DNA from: Collinsella sp.
Lineage (GTDB): Bacteria; Actinomycetota; Coriobacteriia; Coriobacteriales; Coriobacteriaceae
Assembly (NCBI GenBank): GCA_018380195.1
Contig: JAGZUC010000003.1
Location: forward strand, 62,001 to 126,000
Length of the DNA: 64,000 nt
Reading direction: 5' to 3'
The position numbers and the translations under genes are program-made. Under the pieces are notes generated by a model. The model was not told where the DNA came from. It saw only the letters and a program-made list of their open reading frames with translations, and did not search any database. Shown one piece after another: positions 54,807-63,593 of the stretch (its first letter is position 1; every line of letters starts with the position of its first letter).

Positions 54807-56228
54807 ATGGCTCATAACGACAAACCCGAAAGCGCAAACAAAGCGCAGGATCATTTCCAACCGCTCGACGACGGCGGTTTTTTCTCCCTTAATGACGTCA
54901 TCACGGCAGGCAGGCATCAACTTACCCGCTCCGAGCATCTCTTGGCTGCCGACACGCGCCGCAACGCCCGCAACCTACTAGCGAGCACTAAGTTGCTCGT
55001 ACTCGTCGTCACCGTCTCGCTCGCCATGGGCGTTGCCGCTTGGGCGTTTTTGGCCTCATTAAATATCGCGACCGACTATCGCGAGCACCATGCGTGGATT
55101 TACGCGCTGCTTCCCGTTGTGGGCGTTGCCACCGCATGGGTGTACAAAAACCACGGTCTCGCCGCCAAGCGTGGCAACAACCTGGTCATCGACTCCGCTC
55201 TGGGCACACGCCTCATCCATATGCGCATGGCCATCCTCACCTTCGTCTGCTCCACGCTCACGCACCTCACCGGCGGCTCGGCCGGTCGCGAGGGAGCTGC
55301 GGTGCAGATTGGCGGCACCATCGCCAGCAACATCTCGAGCCTCGCCCACCTCAAAAAGCATGACCACCACGACCTCATGCTCGCCGGCATCTCGTCGGCC
55401 TTTGGCGCCGTGTTCGGCTCGCCCCTTGCCGGGGCTTTCTTTGGCATGGAGATGTGCTTCATCGGCAAGATCGACTACACCGCGGGCATCTACTGCCTGG
55501 TCGCTTCGTTTACCGGCTACTTTACGTCGCTTGCCTTGGGAACCGAGTACGAGGCGAATGTTATCGCCAGCGTTCCCAACATGACACCACGGACGGTTGT
55601 CATCGTTGTTATCAGTGCCATTATCTTCGGTCTGACGGCACGCCTCTTTGCCTGGTCAGTTCGAACCGTCAAGAGCCTGTACGGTCGCTTTATCACCAAT
55701 TACCTCGTTCGCGCACTCATAGGCGCACTCGTGGTTTTGGCCGCCTATGCCCTCCTCGACGCCTGGGACTACGCCGGCCTTTCCACGTGGCTTTCCGGCG
55801 CCGGATTTGCCGGCAACACCACCCTGGCGGACGCAGTCATCAAGTTGGTCGTCACAGCGCTCACCTTGGGCGCTGGCTTCCAAGGCGGCGAGGTCACGCC
55901 CCTGTTTGGCATCGGTGCGGCACTCGGTGGCTGGATAGGTTGCCTTACCGGGCTCGACCCCAGTTTTCTGGCGGCTCTCGGCATGCTCGGCGTGTTCTGC
56001 GCCGGCCTCAACGTGCCCATCACCACCTGCATGATGGCCATCGACCTGTTCCACGGCACGGCCGCCGGGTTCTTTGTCATCGTGGCCTTTATCAGCTACC
56101 TAACCGGCGGACACCGCGGCGTGTACCCCGCCCAGCGCATCATCTCACCCAAGCGCCGTTCGCTTATTGTGGATGAGGGCGGTACGGTAGCGGATGCCAT
56201 CGAGCGCCACAACGACCTGATAGAGTAG
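54807..56228 (+). CDS. ClC-family chloride channel/antiporter
   Basis: 473 residues with about ten to twelve membrane segments. GSAGREGAAVQIGG contains the gating Glu region (GREG), the hallmark of ClC proteins. The role may be acid resistance or fluoride/chloride handling; the selectivity motif is not decisive. The start at 54807 (MAHNDKP) follows AAGAGGAACGT; a TATAAT box (54772-54777) lies 30 bases upstream. Divergent from moeA. Confidence 0.9.
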   Translation: MAHNDKPESANKAQDHFQPLDDGGFFSLNDVITAGRHQLTRSEHLLAADTRRNARNLLASTKLLVLVVTVSLAMGVAAWAFLASLNIATDYREHHAWIYALLPVVGVATAWVYKNHGLAAKRGNNLVIDSALGTRLIHMRMAILTFVCSTLTHLTGGSAGREGAAVQIGGTIASNISSLAHLKKHDHHDLMLAGISSAFGAVFGSPLAGAFFGMEMCFIGKIDYTAGIYCLVASFTGYFTSLALGTEYEANVIASVPNMTPRTVVIVVISAIIFGLTARLFAWSVRTVKSLYGRFITNYLVRALIGALVVLAAYALLDAWDYAGLSTWLSGAGFAGNTTLADAVIKLVVTALTLGAGFQGGEVTPLFGIGAALGGWIGCLTGLDPSFLAALGMLGVFCAGLNVPITTCMMAIDLFHGTAAGFFVIVAFISYLTGGHRGVYPAQRIISPKRRSLIVDEGGTVADAIERHNDLIE

Positions 56229-56315
56229 ACGTTAGTATTCGCCGTGCAGCCACAATCGGGGGCAATTCGACCTGAGCGCGACCGCACCGTCACGTCATAC
56301 GCCGGGAGTCGCCCC

Positions 56316-57278
56316 ATGCATGCAACTGATTTTGCCCGCACGCTCATCATCGCCAACCCAGCCGCCCAGTCGGGTGCGGCGCGCGAAGTTGCCGAGCGCC
56401 TGCAACGCTTTTTGGATATGACCGCGCGCGCATCCCAGTTTGACCTGGTGCTGACCGAGCGCATGGGACACGCCAAGGAGCTGGCCGCACAGGCTCAGGG
56501 CTATCGCACCGTTATCGCCCTTGGCGGCGACGGCGTGATTCACGAGGTCGTCAACGGGCTTATGACGCAAGAGGAGGGCACCCGCCCCGCCCTTGCCGTC
56601 CTGCCCGTGGGCTCCGGCAACGATTTTGCCCAAACGCTCGGCATCGACGATTTCTCCGGCAAGGATTTTGGCGCGCTGCTCACCTGCGAGCTGCAGCGTC
56701 AGGACATCGGGCGCATTCGCTCGTGGAGCCCTGCGAGCGGCAGCGGCGAGGCTACCGTTGAGTACTACGACCAGACACTTTCGGTCGGCATCGATGCCGC
56801 CATCGGCCTGGGCACCACCAAGCTGCGCAAAAAGACGGGCTTGACGGGCGCTCCGCTCTACACTCTCTCGGGACTTGAGCAGTTTGGCCTACGCTATCGC
56901 AACTACCCCATGACCATCAGCTTTGATGGCGCGCCCGCCGAGCGCGTGCGGGCGATTATCATGGCCATCCAGCTGGGACCCACCTATGGTTCGGGCTATC
57001 GCATCTGTCCCAACGCCGACCCGTGCGACGGCATACTCGACGTCTGCTACGCCTGCGGCCCCGTTCCGCGCGCGGTCGCGCTTCCCATGTTCCTTTCGGC
57101 CAAAGATGGCCACCATACCAAGCTGCCACCGGTTCGCATGCGCCGCTGTCGCCATGCCGAGCTTACCTTTGAGGAGCCCGACTACCCCATTCAGGCCGAC
57201 GGCGAGCCCGTTGTCGCCTCGCGCATCGAGGTCGACATCCTCGCCGGCGCCCTCCACGTCTGGCACCCCACCCGCTAA
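56316..57278 (+). CDS. Diacylglycerol/lipid kinase family protein
   Basis: 320-residue cytoplasmic kinase of the DagK/YegS family. Nucleotide and catalytic motifs ALGGDGVIHEVVNGL and LPVGSGNDFAQTLG are intact. It probably phosphorylates diacylglycerol or another lipid. The ATG at 56316 (MHATDF) follows GGGAG; an ATG-poor longer frame to 56244 has weaker support. Follows the ClC gene after 87 bases. Confidence 0.88.
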   Translation: MHATDFARTLIIANPAAQSGAAREVAERLQRFLDMTARASQFDLVLTERMGHAKELAAQAQGYRTVIALGGDGVIHEVVNGLMTQEEGTRPALAVLPVGSGNDFAQTLGIDDFSGKDFGALLTCELQRQDIGRIRSWSPASGSGEATVEYYDQTLSVGIDAAIGLGTTKLRKKTGLTGAPLYTLSGLEQFGLRYRNYPMTISFDGAPAERVRAIIMAIQLGPTYGSGYRICPNADPCDGILDVCYACGPVPRAVALPMFLSAKDGHHTKLPPVRMRRCRHAELTFEEPDYPIQADGEPVVASRIEVDILAGALHVWHPTR

Positions 57279-57287
57279 CCCCACCTA

Positions 57288-57354
57288 AGTTGCGGTGAAA
57301 TAGGGACTGTTTATGCAGCAAAAGCCGCAAAACAGTCCCTATTTCACCGCAACG
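57288..57354. repeat. Hairpin repeat family R, copy 5
   Basis: TAGGGACTGTTT-type arms as in copy 1, 66-67 bases long, with the right tip changed from AACT to AACG. Between convergent ends of the lipid kinase and RF-1 domain genes. Confidence 0.85.
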
Positions 57355-57365
57355 TATTGAGAAGA

Positions 57366-57746
57366 TCATTCGTCGCTGCCCAGTTTGCGACGGTTGGCCT
57401 TTTTGATAGCGTTGAAGTGCTTGTCGTTGAGCCTGCGCTGGCGCGATCGCTGAGGCACCTTGGTCTTTACGCGTCGGCGCGGTGGACGCCCGCGACGCTC
57501 AAGCTCTGCCCTCAGCTTACGCAGACAGCAGCTGCGATTCTGAAACTGACTGCGGCTCTCACGCGCCGTCACGACAATCCCCGTGGGCCCATGCTTCATG
57601 CGCACCGCCGAGTCCGTCGTGTTCACGCCCTGTCCGCCCGGACCCGTCGCGCGAAACACCTGCACCTCGCAATCGCGTGCCAGCTCCTCGACCGACATCT
57701 CGGCATAGCGCGCATACTCGCGCCATCCCATCTTGTTCTCATCCAT
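57366..57746 (-). CDS. RF-1 domain protein (ArfB/PrfH-like peptidyl-tRNA hydrolase)
   Basis: 126 residues. The GGQ catalytic loop is in ATGPGGQGVNTTDSAVRMKH; a strongly basic C-terminal tail (about 35 residues) resembles the ribosome mRNA-channel probe of ArfB. Such proteins free stalled ribosomes. Start 57746 (MDENKMG) follows GGGGAGG; an upstream reading to 57812 passes through a palindrome. Confidence 0.85.
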   Translation of the reverse strand: MDENKMGWREYARYAEMSVEELARDCEVQVFRATGPGGQGVNTTDSAVRMKHGPTGIVVTARESRSQFQNRSCCLRKLRAELERRGRPPRRRVKTKVPQRSRQRRLNDKHFNAIKKANRRKLGSDE

Positions 57747-57771
57747 ATCAATACCTCCCCTCATACAAAAA

Positions 57772-57802
57772 ATGTGACAAAGGGACAGTCCCTTTGTCAC
57801 AT
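57772..57802. repeat. Perfect 31-base palindrome
   Basis: 15-bp arms ATGTGACAAAGGGAC and GTCCCTTTGTCACAT around a single A. It lies between xpt and the RF-1 domain gene. The sequence GACAAAGGGACAGTCCC resembles REP-type elements found widely in bacteria. Confidence 0.75.
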
Positions 57803-57829
57803 CGCATACCAATCGCTTGTGCTGCGCGC

Positions 57830-58408
57830 CTAGGCGAACGTGATCTCGCCGTTCTCGCAGTCCATTTCGGCGATACGGGCCAGGCTCTCAACGCGGAAGC
57901 CGCGCTCGCGGAGCTTATCGCCGCCGCCCTGGAAGCCCTTCTCCACCGCAATACCGATGCCGGCAACCTCGGCGCCCGCAGCCTCGCAGATCTTAATAAG
58001 GCCCTCAAGTGCGCAGCCGTTGGCCAGGAAGTCGTCGATAATCAGGACCTTATCGCCCTCGGACAGGAAACGCTTACCCACGATAACCGGGTACTCCTTC
58101 TGCTTGGTAAAGGAATAGATGGTCGTGGCATACTGCTCGCCGTCAAGGTTGATGGACTGGGCCTTCTTGGCAAAGACCACCGGCACGCCGCCAAAATGCT
58201 GAGCCGCGATGCAGGCCATACCAATGCCCGAAGCCTCGATCGTCAGGATCTTGTTGATCTCGACACCCTCGAACAGACGGGCCCACTCGGCACCCATGTG
58301 GTCGAACAGCTCAACGTCGCACTGGTGGTTGAGGAAGGCATCAACCTTAAGGACGTTACCGGCCTTTACGATGCCGTCATGGCGAATACGATCCTCAAGC
58401 TCCTGCAT
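57830..58408 (-). CDS. xpt: Xanthine phosphoribosyltransferase
   Basis: 192-residue salvage enzyme converting xanthine to XMP. The PRPP motif is VLIIDDFLANGCA; the N-terminal KVDAFLNHQCD and C-terminal GFRVESLARI fit Xpt. Of interest beside the molybdenum hydroxylase pair, which may produce xanthine, but the genes are 45 kb apart. No purine riboswitch was recognised upstream. Confidence 0.94.
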   Translation of the reverse strand: MQELEDRIRHDGIVKAGNVLKVDAFLNHQCDVELFDHMGAEWARLFEGVEINKILTIEASGIGMACIAAQHFGGVPVVFAKKAQSINLDGEQYATTIYSFTKQKEYPVIVGKRFLSEGDKVLIIDDFLANGCALEGLIKICEAAGAEVAGIGIAVEKGFQGGGDKLRERGFRVESLARIAEMDCENGEITFA

Positions 58409-58568
58409 GGCGCAACCCCTTCTCGCGGCAACGATACCGCGCGATTAATAAACGTTGTTCGATAGTCTACCACGGACCGACCCCCGCCCGCCCCACAAGC
58501 CACATCGCACCATAAAGCTGCAAGACCAGTAGATAGGCCCGATTCGTGGCAGACAGCCTCCCAACACG

Positions 58569-59873
58569 CTAATGCCGGGTGCGCGTCCTCACCAAACGTA
58601 CCAATGTGAGCGCAAAGCCCACGGTAGCAACGGCCATCAGCACGTAGAATACCAAACGGAAGCCAAAGAGGAACACGTCCGGACGACCCGCCACATAGCT
58701 CGTGACCGTCTTGCCCATCGCCGCGCTCGTCTGTCCATACAGGATGCGCGACGCCGCCGTAATACCCAGCGCTATGCCCGCATAGCGCGCCAAGCTGCTC
58801 AAGCTGCCCGCAAAGCCAAGCGCCTCACGCGGAGCCGAACCCATATACAGCGAATTATTGGGACTCTGGAAGATCGACGTGCCGCACGACATAAACGCGA
58901 CGCAGCACACAATCATCAAGATGGAAGAGTGCTCGTCAAGCGTGCTCACCGCAAAGAGACCGCACACGTACACGCCCAGGCCAACGGCCGTGGGCGCTTC
59001 ACAACCAACACGGTCGGACACCGAGCCCGAAAGCGGGCCCACAAAGGCATTCACGACCGGCATCGCCAAAAACAACAGGCCGGAGATATCGGAGCTAAAG
59101 CCGTGGGCATCCTGAAAGTAGAACGGCAGCACAAACTCGGAGGCACCGATACCCACGAACACGATAAGCATGCAAGCCAGGTTAATCGTGAAAGCCGAGC
59201 TCGCAAAGCAGCGACGCGCCGCCTCTGTCAACGGCATAGGGCGTTCGCCAGCCTCCGGCTTCACATGCGGCAGCGTATAGAGTCCCACGATAAACGAGAT
59301 TACGCCAATGGGCAGATTGATAAGGAAGATGCTCTCCCAGGGAAAGCTCGCCACCAGCACGCCGCCGAGCACGGGGCCGCACATCATGCCAAGAGCCACA
59401 AAGGTCGCCAGAATGCCCATGGCACGGCCGCGCTCACGCGCCGGAAACGACTCGGTGATGATGCCCATATTGTTGGCCATCGCGGCGGCACAGCCAATGC
59501 CCTGCACGGAACGCGCCAAGATAAGCACCTCGAGCGAAGCCGAAAGCCCGCAAAGCAACGAGCCACCCGTAAAGACGATTACACCAAGCTGGAACACATT
59601 CACCTTGCCGCGCACATCGCCCAAGCGGCCAAACGGCAGCATGGCGACGCACGTCGCGAGCAGATACACCGAGCTCACGAGCTGAATGCGGTCGAGACCC
59701 ACCCCCAGCTCCTTTTGCATCACTGGGAGCGCCACCGTCACGATGCTCGCATCCAGACACGCCATAAAAGTCATGACGAGCACGGTGAACAGAATCGCCC
59801 ATTTATTCTTACCGTGGGTGTCGCCCTCTAGGGCAATGTGTTCGCGGCGCAGCTGCTCGGCAGTTTTCTCCAT
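58569..59873 (-). CDS. MFS drug-exporter-like transporter
   Basis: 434 residues, about 12 helices, DHA-type major facilitator. Motif A appears as LPFGRLGDVRGK and motif C-like GxxxGPVLGG is present in MMCGPVLGGVL. The substrate is not readable. Start 59873 (MEKTAEQ) follows AAAGGA; the reading to 59900 is unlikely. The C-terminal end is a short basic tail. Confidence 0.88.
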   Translation of the reverse strand: MEKTAEQLRREHIALEGDTHGKNKWAILFTVLVMTFMACLDASIVTVALPVMQKELGVGLDRIQLVSSVYLLATCVAMLPFGRLGDVRGKVNVFQLGVIVFTGGSLLCGLSASLEVLILARSVQGIGCAAAMANNMGIITESFPARERGRAMGILATFVALGMMCGPVLGGVLVASFPWESIFLINLPIGVISFIVGLYTLPHVKPEAGERPMPLTEAARRCFASSAFTINLACMLIVFVGIGASEFVLPFYFQDAHGFSSDISGLLFLAMPVVNAFVGPLSGSVSDRVGCEAPTAVGLGVYVCGLFAVSTLDEHSSILMIVCCVAFMSCGTSIFQSPNNSLYMGSAPREALGFAGSLSSLARYAGIALGITAASRILYGQTSAAMGKTVTSYVAGRPDVFLFGFRLVFYVLMAVATVGFALTLVRLVRTRTRH

Positions 59874-59898
59874 GTATATCCTTTCTATCGTGCAACGC

Positions 59899-59945
59899 AA
59901 AAACGGGACCCCAATCGCCTACAAACGGACACGATCGGGGTCCCG
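59899..59945 (-). terminator. Terminator after metY
   Basis: 14-bp near-perfect stem CGGGACCCC../..GGGGTCCCG with T5 on the minus strand, 70 bases past the metY stop and just upstream of the MFS gene. Confidence 0.9.
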
Positions 59946-60014
59946 CCTACGGAATCGGAACTATGAGGACGTCGTCAGCCGAAAAGCCGTTCCACGCCTC
60001 GCACGCACGCTAGC

Positions 60015-61298
60015 CTAGCACTGCTCGAGCGCCTGCTCAAGGTCGGCAGTCAGATCGGCCGTGTCCTCAAGGCCGCACGACAGGCGCACCATGTCGGCGG
60101 AGATGCCGCAGGCGATGAGCTCCTCGTCGTTCATCTGGCGATGGGTGGCGTTTGCCGGGTGCAGGCAGCAGGTGCGGGCATCGGCCACGTGCGTGGCAAT
60201 CTGGGCGAGCTTAAGACTCTTCATAAAGGTCTCGGCCGCCGCACGACCACCGGTAAAGCCAAAGCTCACGACGCCGCAGGTACCGTTGGGCATGTACTTC
60301 TGAGCCATGTCGTAGTACTTGTCGCCCTCCAGGCCCGGATAGCTCACGAAGCGCACTTTGGGGTGGCCCTGCAGGAACTTGGCGACCGCCAGACCGTTCT
60401 CGCAATGGCGCGGCATACGCACGTGCAGGCTCTCGAGCGAGCTGTTCAGGAAGAACGCCGCCTGCGGGTTCTGCATGGGGCCGAGGTCGCGCATGAGCTG
60501 CGCGGTAGCCTTGGTAATAAAGGCGCCCTCGCGGCCGAACTTCTCGGCATAGGTCACGCCGTGGTAGCTCTCGTCGGGCGTGGTGAGACCCGGGAACTTG
60601 TCCGCATGGGCCATCCAGTCAAACTGACCGTGATCGACGATGACGCCGCCCAGGTAGGCCGCGTGACCATCCATGTACTTGGTGGTGGAATGCGTGACGA
60701 TGTCGGCGCCCCACTCAAAGGGACGGCACATCACGGGCGTCGGGAAGGTGTTGTCGACCATCAGCGGCACGCCGTGGTCGTGCGCGGCCTTGGCAAAGCG
60801 CTCAATATCGAGCACGGCAAGCGCGGGGTTGGCGATGGTCTCGCCAAAGACGAGCTTGGTGTTGGGCTGGAAAGCGGCCTCCAGCTCCTCATCGGTGCAG
60901 TCGGGTGCGACGAACGTGCAGGTCAGGCCCATGCGGCCCATAGTGTGAGCCAGCAGGTTGTAGGTACCGCCGTAGATGGCAGAGCTCGCGACCACGTGAT
61001 CGCCGGCACCGGCCACGTTAAAGATCGCAAGGAAATTCGCCGCCATGCCCGAGCTCGTGAGCATCGCAGCGGTGCCGCCCTCCATCTCGCAGATCTTGGC
61101 GGCAACCAAATCGCACGTGGGGTTCTGCAGACGGCTGTAGAAATAGCCCGACTCCTCTAGGTCAAACAGCTTGCCCATGTGCTCCGACGTGTCGTACTTC
61201 CACGTGGTGGACTGGTAGATGGGCACCTGGCGCGGCTCCGCGTCGCCCGGGCGATAGCCGCCCTGAACACATGTGGTACCGATAGTCTGCTCGCTCAT
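60015..61298 (-). CDS. metY: O-acetylhomoserine (thiol)-lyase / Cys-Met PLP enzyme
   Basis: 427-residue PLP enzyme of the gamma-synthase family. Lys in THSTTKYMDGH is the PLP site, and ASSAIYGGTYNLLAHTM is the family region. It makes homocysteine from O-acetylhomoserine and sulfide, or acts as a related lyase. The upstream region holds an inverted repeat (61386-61416) that may control it and the divergent gene. Confidence 0.9.
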   Translation of the reverse strand: MSEQTIGTTCVQGGYRPGDAEPRQVPIYQSTTWKYDTSEHMGKLFDLEESGYFYSRLQNPTCDLVAAKICEMEGGTAAMLTSSGMAANFLAIFNVAGAGDHVVASSAIYGGTYNLLAHTMGRMGLTCTFVAPDCTDEELEAAFQPNTKLVFGETIANPALAVLDIERFAKAAHDHGVPLMVDNTFPTPVMCRPFEWGADIVTHSTTKYMDGHAAYLGGVIVDHGQFDWMAHADKFPGLTTPDESYHGVTYAEKFGREGAFITKATAQLMRDLGPMQNPQAAFFLNSSLESLHVRMPRHCENGLAVAKFLQGHPKVRFVSYPGLEGDKYYDMAQKYMPNGTCGVVSFGFTGGRAAAETFMKSLKLAQIATHVADARTCCLHPANATHRQMNDEELIACGISADMVRLSCGLEDTADLTADLEQALEQC

Positions 61299-61385
61299 AT
61301 CTAGCTCCCTTGCCTGGGTTACGTCTTATTCGGTTCACGATACCGCTACCCTGCACCCCTCTCAACCCATCCCCAAGGTAGGTTA

Positions 61386-61416
61386 TGAGACAAATGCATC
61401 AAGGGTGTTTGTCTCA
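61386..61416. promoter_or_regulatory. Inverted repeat between metY and the C_GCAxxG_C_C gene
   Basis: TGAGACAAA (61386-61394) and TTTGTCTCA (61408-61416) with a 13-base spacer in the divergent intergenic region; perfect 9-bp arms with further GTT/AAC pairs. Candidate operator. Confidence 0.45.
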
Positions 61417-61527
61417 ACCTTAGGCATTTGTTCGATAGATAGAAATGAGGCATAGATGGAGCTCTCGATGGTTACATGTACCGGCACGGGTACCATAGGC
61501 GGGTACACCGTGACCAAGGAGACAACG

Positions 61528-61974
61528 ATGAAGCAAATCGATACGGCCCAGCTCGACATCAACGCCTGTCAGGCACAGACTGCCGAATACCACGCCCGTG
61601 GTTTTAACTGCGCACAGGCCGTCGCCTGCACGCTCGCGCCCGCCGTCGGGCTCGACCCCCAGGTCGCCTTTACCCTCACCGAGGGCTTTGGCGCCGGCAT
61701 GGGCGGCATGACCGAAACCTGCGGCGCCATCTCGGGCGCCGTGGCCATCATGGGCTTTGTAATGAGCGACGGCATGGAAAATCCCAAGACCAAGGGCCAG
61801 ACCTACAAGCTGTCGCGCGAAATCGCCAAGCGTTTTGGCGAGAAGAACACGACGACCGTCTGCGGTACGCTCAAGGGCATCGGATCGGACAAGGGTCCGC
61901 TCCGCAGCTGCCCCGGTTGCATCGACGATGCCATCGAGATCGCCTGCGATGTGCTAAAGCAGCTCGCCGAGTAG
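61528..61974 (+). CDS. C_GCAxxG_C_C family redox protein
   Basis: 148-residue small protein. Cysteines in GFNCAQAV, MTETCGAISG and RSCPGCIDD mark the C_GCAxxG_C_C family, thought to be redox-active and often next to thiol or metal enzymes. Start 61528 (MKQIDTA) follows AAGGAG by 7 bases; the ATG at 61456 has no ribosome site. Divergent from metY. Exact role unknown. Confidence 0.85.
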   Translation: MKQIDTAQLDINACQAQTAEYHARGFNCAQAVACTLAPAVGLDPQVAFTLTEGFGAGMGGMTETCGAISGAVAIMGFVMSDGMENPKTKGQTYKLSREIAKRFGEKNTTTVCGTLKGIGSDKGPLRSCPGCIDDAIEIACDVLKQLAE

Positions 61975-61991
61975 ACGGCATCAACATAAAA

Positions 61992-62038
61992 CGACGGCCG
62001 GCGCGCTTGGGATCCATCCAAAAGCACGCCGGCCGTCG
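61992..62038 (-). terminator. Terminator between convergent genes
   Basis: 12-bp GC stem CGACGGCCGGCG/CGCCGGCCGTCG with TTTTAT on the minus strand, directly after the YigZ gene and after the end of the C_GCAxxG_C_C gene. Confidence 0.82.
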
Positions 62039-62041
62039 CCA

Positions 62042-62680
62042 TTAGAACTCGGCAAATTCGGGAGCGCCGACCTCGATCTCCTCGCGTCCCGCCATAAGCT
62101 CGCGCATCTTGGCGCAAAATGGCTCCTGCTCCCCCGCCTTAAACACCAAGTGAAGTGTAACGGTATCCGCGTAATCGGTATCCGAAACCTTGGCACCCGA
62201 ATCCTGCGCCAAGCGGAGCACCTGCTCATACTGTGGATAGGCCACATACACGTCAACCGGCACGACGCTTGTCATCTCGACGATCTGCCCGGCCTCCTGA
62301 GCCGCGGCCACCGCCGCCTGCGTCGCCGCGGTATAGGCGCGCACCAAGCCACCAGGCCCCAACAGCGTGCCACCAAAATAGCGCGTCACTACGCAGCAAA
62401 CATTTTTGAGCCCCGCACCGCGCAGCACCTCGAGCGTCGGCATGCCGCTCGTGCGGCTCGGCTCACCATCATCGCTCTGGCGCTCGCGCCCATCGACCAA
62501 AATCCACGCGGGAACATTGTGTCGAGCGTCGTAATGACGCTTGCGAACCATCTCGATAAAGGCATTCGCCTCATCCTCGGACTCAATATGGACCAGCTGG
62601 GCAATAAACCGACTCTTGCGGTCCACAAACTCGCCCGAAGCCTCAATATTCGATTGCAGAGTAAAATAGCTGTCCAACAA
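62042..62680 (-). CDS. YigZ/IMPACT family protein
   Basis: 212 residues. The N-terminal half carries the family signature (KSRFIAQLVHIESEDEA, DDGEPSRTSGMPTLEVL, RYFGGTLLGPGGLVRAY); the C-terminal half is the DUF1949-like domain. Linked to translation or stress in the family, without a settled function. Confidence 0.9.
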   Translation of the reverse strand: MLDSYFTLQSNIEASGEFVDRKSRFIAQLVHIESEDEANAFIEMVRKRHYDARHNVPAWILVDGRERQSDDGEPSRTSGMPTLEVLRGAGLKNVCCVVTRYFGGTLLGPGGLVRAYTAATQAAVAAAQEAGQIVEMTSVVPVDVYVAYPQYEQVLRLAQDSGAKVSDTDYADTVTLHLVFKAGEQEPFCAKMRELMAGREEIEVGAPEFAEF

Positions 62681-62791
62681 AGCCCCTCAAACACAAGCAA
62701 AGCAACAAACAGCCTCAATAATACGGCAAAAGCCGTACCGATAACCCCGGTAAATAGAACGGCAACGCCGATGACCAGGCAAAAACAGCGA

Positions 62792-62889
62792 GACGGCGTC
62801 AGCTGAGTCGATTTGGCCCGAAAAAGGAGGGAGCACGCCTTATGGCGGCGACCGACGAATGAGCGCCAAATCGGCCAGCTGACGCCGTC
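62792..62889. repeat. Long hairpin downstream of rnpB
   Basis: About 25-bp imperfect stem (GACGGCGTCAGCTG.. at 62792 with ..CAGCTGACGCCGTC to 62889) around a 47-base loop containing GCC-TTAT-GGC. Between RNase P RNA and the YigZ gene; may end rnpB transcription. Confidence 0.65.
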
Positions 62890-62903
62890 GCAGCGTCAAC
62901 ATA

Positions 62904-63270
62904 GTTGCCGAGTGGGCCTATAAGCCGGGTTCTGTCGTGAACGGTCATTTATCTTGTCTGCACGTTACCATGCAGCTCCACGCACGCTACCCGAACGCGG
63001 ACCGGGCCGGCCCATAGCGTTCCTATTCGCGCTTGCTCCGGATGGGGCTTGCCAAGCCGCCGTGTTGCCACGACGCTGGTGGTCTCTTACACCACCGTTT
63101 CAGCTTTTCCCTTTACGCCTTGCGGCGCAGGTGGGAGTCTTCTTTTCTGCGGCGCTTTCCGTCGGATCACTCCGCCCGGCCGTTAGCCGGCATCCCGCCC
63201 TCTGGAGCCCGGACTTTCCTCACGCGTGCTGCAAGCAGCACATCGCGCGACCGTCTGGCCCACTCAGCAG
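62904..63270 (-). ncRNA. rnpB: RNase P RNA (type A)
   Basis: Minus-strand signatures: GAGGAAAGTCCGGGCTCC near the 5' end and ACAGAACCCGGCTTATAGGCC near the 3' end (P4 pairing), AACGGTGGTGTAAGAGACCACCAGC in the centre. The ends are set by P1 (GCTGAGTGGGCC with GGCCCACTCGGC). About 367 bases. End positions are good to a few bases. Confidence 0.95.
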
Positions 63271-63353
63271 TGCAAGAGTGTAACACACCGTTGCCGCAGG
63301 CAATGGCACAACGCAAGCGTTCGACACGATAAACCAAGAACCACGCTATGCAG

Positions 63354-63470
63354 TACAATAGGGTCGTCGATGGGCAACGTCGTCAGTCGAGACGCGACCG
63401 CGCTCCGCACCCCTCCGTCTACTCGGTGCGTTCCCGCCTCCTCCCCGAGGCGGGATGTCGGCATTTTTTC
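63354..63470 (+). ncRNA. Candidate small RNA with C-rich loops
   Basis: In a 240-base gap with no credible gene. TACAAT (63354-63359) may be a -10 box. Two hairpins follow: CGCACC...GGTGCG with a C-rich loop, and CCCGCCTC-CTCCCC-GAGGCGGG, then T6 at 63465-63470, a terminator-like end. C-rich loops on paired hairpins recall the actinobacterial 6C RNA, though six consecutive C are not seen. No -35 box is clear. Confidence 0.4.
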
Positions 63471-63533
63471 ATGCACCGACAACCCAATAGCCCGTGGACA
63501 GCCCGGGCAGCATCGCGCACCTCAGCAACAAAT

Positions 63534-63571
63534 GCAAAAAGGGACCCGTCCATTGCGGACGGATCCCTTAA
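63534..63571 (-). terminator. Terminator after rpsA
   Basis: 13-bp stem AAGGGATCCGTCC/GGACGGGTCCCTT with one mismatch and T5 on the minus strand, 25 bases past the rpsA stop codon. Confidence 0.9.
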
Positions 63572-63593
63572 AACAAGTGATCGTCAAACCGAT

